Of a stretch of DNA of 6,073 bases, positions 5,748 through 6,073 are shown piece by piece; position 1 is the first letter of the stretch; the number at the start of each line of letters is the position of its first letter. The notes under the pieces are model-generated. The model saw only the letters and a program-made list of their open reading frames with translations, was not told the origin of the DNA and did no database searches. The stretch covers positions 1-6,073 of the forward strand of contig SLHZ01000025.1 of NCBI GenBank assembly GCA_007135895.1. The letters are read 5' to 3'. The DNA comes from Balneolales bacterium (GTDB lineage Bacteria > Bacteroidota > Rhodothermia > Balneolales > Natronogracilivirgulaceae). The position numbers were made by a program, and so were the translations under genes.

Positions 5748-6073
5748 TCAAAACGGCAAGTCATCATCCACATCGGGCAGATCCGCATCAAACGAGTTCC
5801 GGTCATTGCCTTCAGGCTCGCCCTGCTTGCCGCTTCCGGATTCCTGATCTTCTTCCATGCTCAACCGCCAGGCACGCACATCCGTATACCATCGGCCATT
5901 ATACTCTCTGCTTTGAATGTTGATATAGGCCGTTACAGTCTGGCCTTCCTGCAGGTTGACCTTGTCTATCTCATCCCCCCATTGGGTGATACAGATGGTC
6001 TTGGGGTACTGTTCCGCGGTTTCAAGGATGAAGTCTCTTTTTCGCCAGGGACCGTTGCGACCCTCGCCGGACA
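5748..6073 (-). CDS. DUF3127 OB-fold protein with SSB-like acidic tail (N-terminus outside window)
   Basis: The minus-strand frame is open from the right edge (first full codon at 6071) to TGA at 5750-5748, immediately followed by a second TGA. It gives 107 residues. The visible part (GPWRKRDFILETAEQYPK, then ICITQWGDEID and SREYNGRWYTDVRAW) matches the DUF3127 family, small Bacteroidota proteins with an OB-like fold. About 15-20 N-terminal residues are missing. Residues 71-107 of the visible part form a polar, disordered-looking linker ending in VDDDLPF. That closely resembles the C-terminal tip of single-stranded DNA-binding proteins (DDDIPF), which docks repair and replication partners. 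A role in ssDNA or partner binding is inferred, because the family has no assigned function. It is co-directional with the operon but separated from it by 193 bp and is probably a separate unit. Confidence 0.88.
   Translation of the reverse strand, partial: SGEGRNGPWRKRDFILETAEQYPKTICITQWGDEIDKVNLQEGQTVTAYINIQSREYNGRWYTDVRAWRLSMEEDQESGSGKQGEPEGNDRNSFDADLPDVDDDLPF

Overview
The window carries a compact set of genes, all on the minus strand, centred on acyl-CoA/acetate energy metabolism. In the direction of transcription (right to left) it reads: a DUF3127 OB-fold protein with an SSB-like acidic tail (cut by the right edge); a 193-bp gap; a three-gene operon; a 356-bp non-coding gap dominated by a 16-bp tandem repeat; and the first 26 codons of a probable glycine dehydrogenase P-protein (gcvP, cut by the left edge). 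The operon encodes an acetyl-CoA hydrolase/CoA-transferase fused to a GNAT domain, a single-chain ADP-forming acetate--CoA ligase, and a stand-alone BioD-like P-loop plus DRTGG protein.

The organism is most likely a member of the Bacteroidota or a close FCB-group lineage (Balneolota, Rhodothermota or Chlorobiota-like). This is inferred from the DUF3127 protein, a family I know mainly from that group, from the moderate GC content, and from the weak Shine-Dalgarno sequences at most starts. One start has a strong GGAGGAG site. No taxonomic marker such as rRNA is present, so the assignment is tentative.

The operon genes fit together as an acyl-CoA/acid interconversion module. The CoA-transferase half moves or hydrolyses CoA on short acyl groups. 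The ADP-forming ligase reversibly couples acyl-CoA cleavage to ATP synthesis, a one-enzyme alternative to Pta-AckA. The third gene looks like the N-terminal regulatory half of a long-form phosphotransacetylase without its catalytic domain, and is translationally coupled to the ligase. The GNAT domain, elsewhere often fused to ADP-forming-ligase-like proteins (Pat/PatZ type), is here carried by the CoA-transferase.

The least explained sequence is the 16-bp tandem array immediately downstream of the operon. It has about a dozen full units, two alternating unit types and a 48-bp higher-order period. It supplies the stop codon of the last gene. A separate 19-bp-period duplication lies just upstream of the probable gcvP start. 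I see no CRISPR, tRNA, rRNA, transposase or phage gene.
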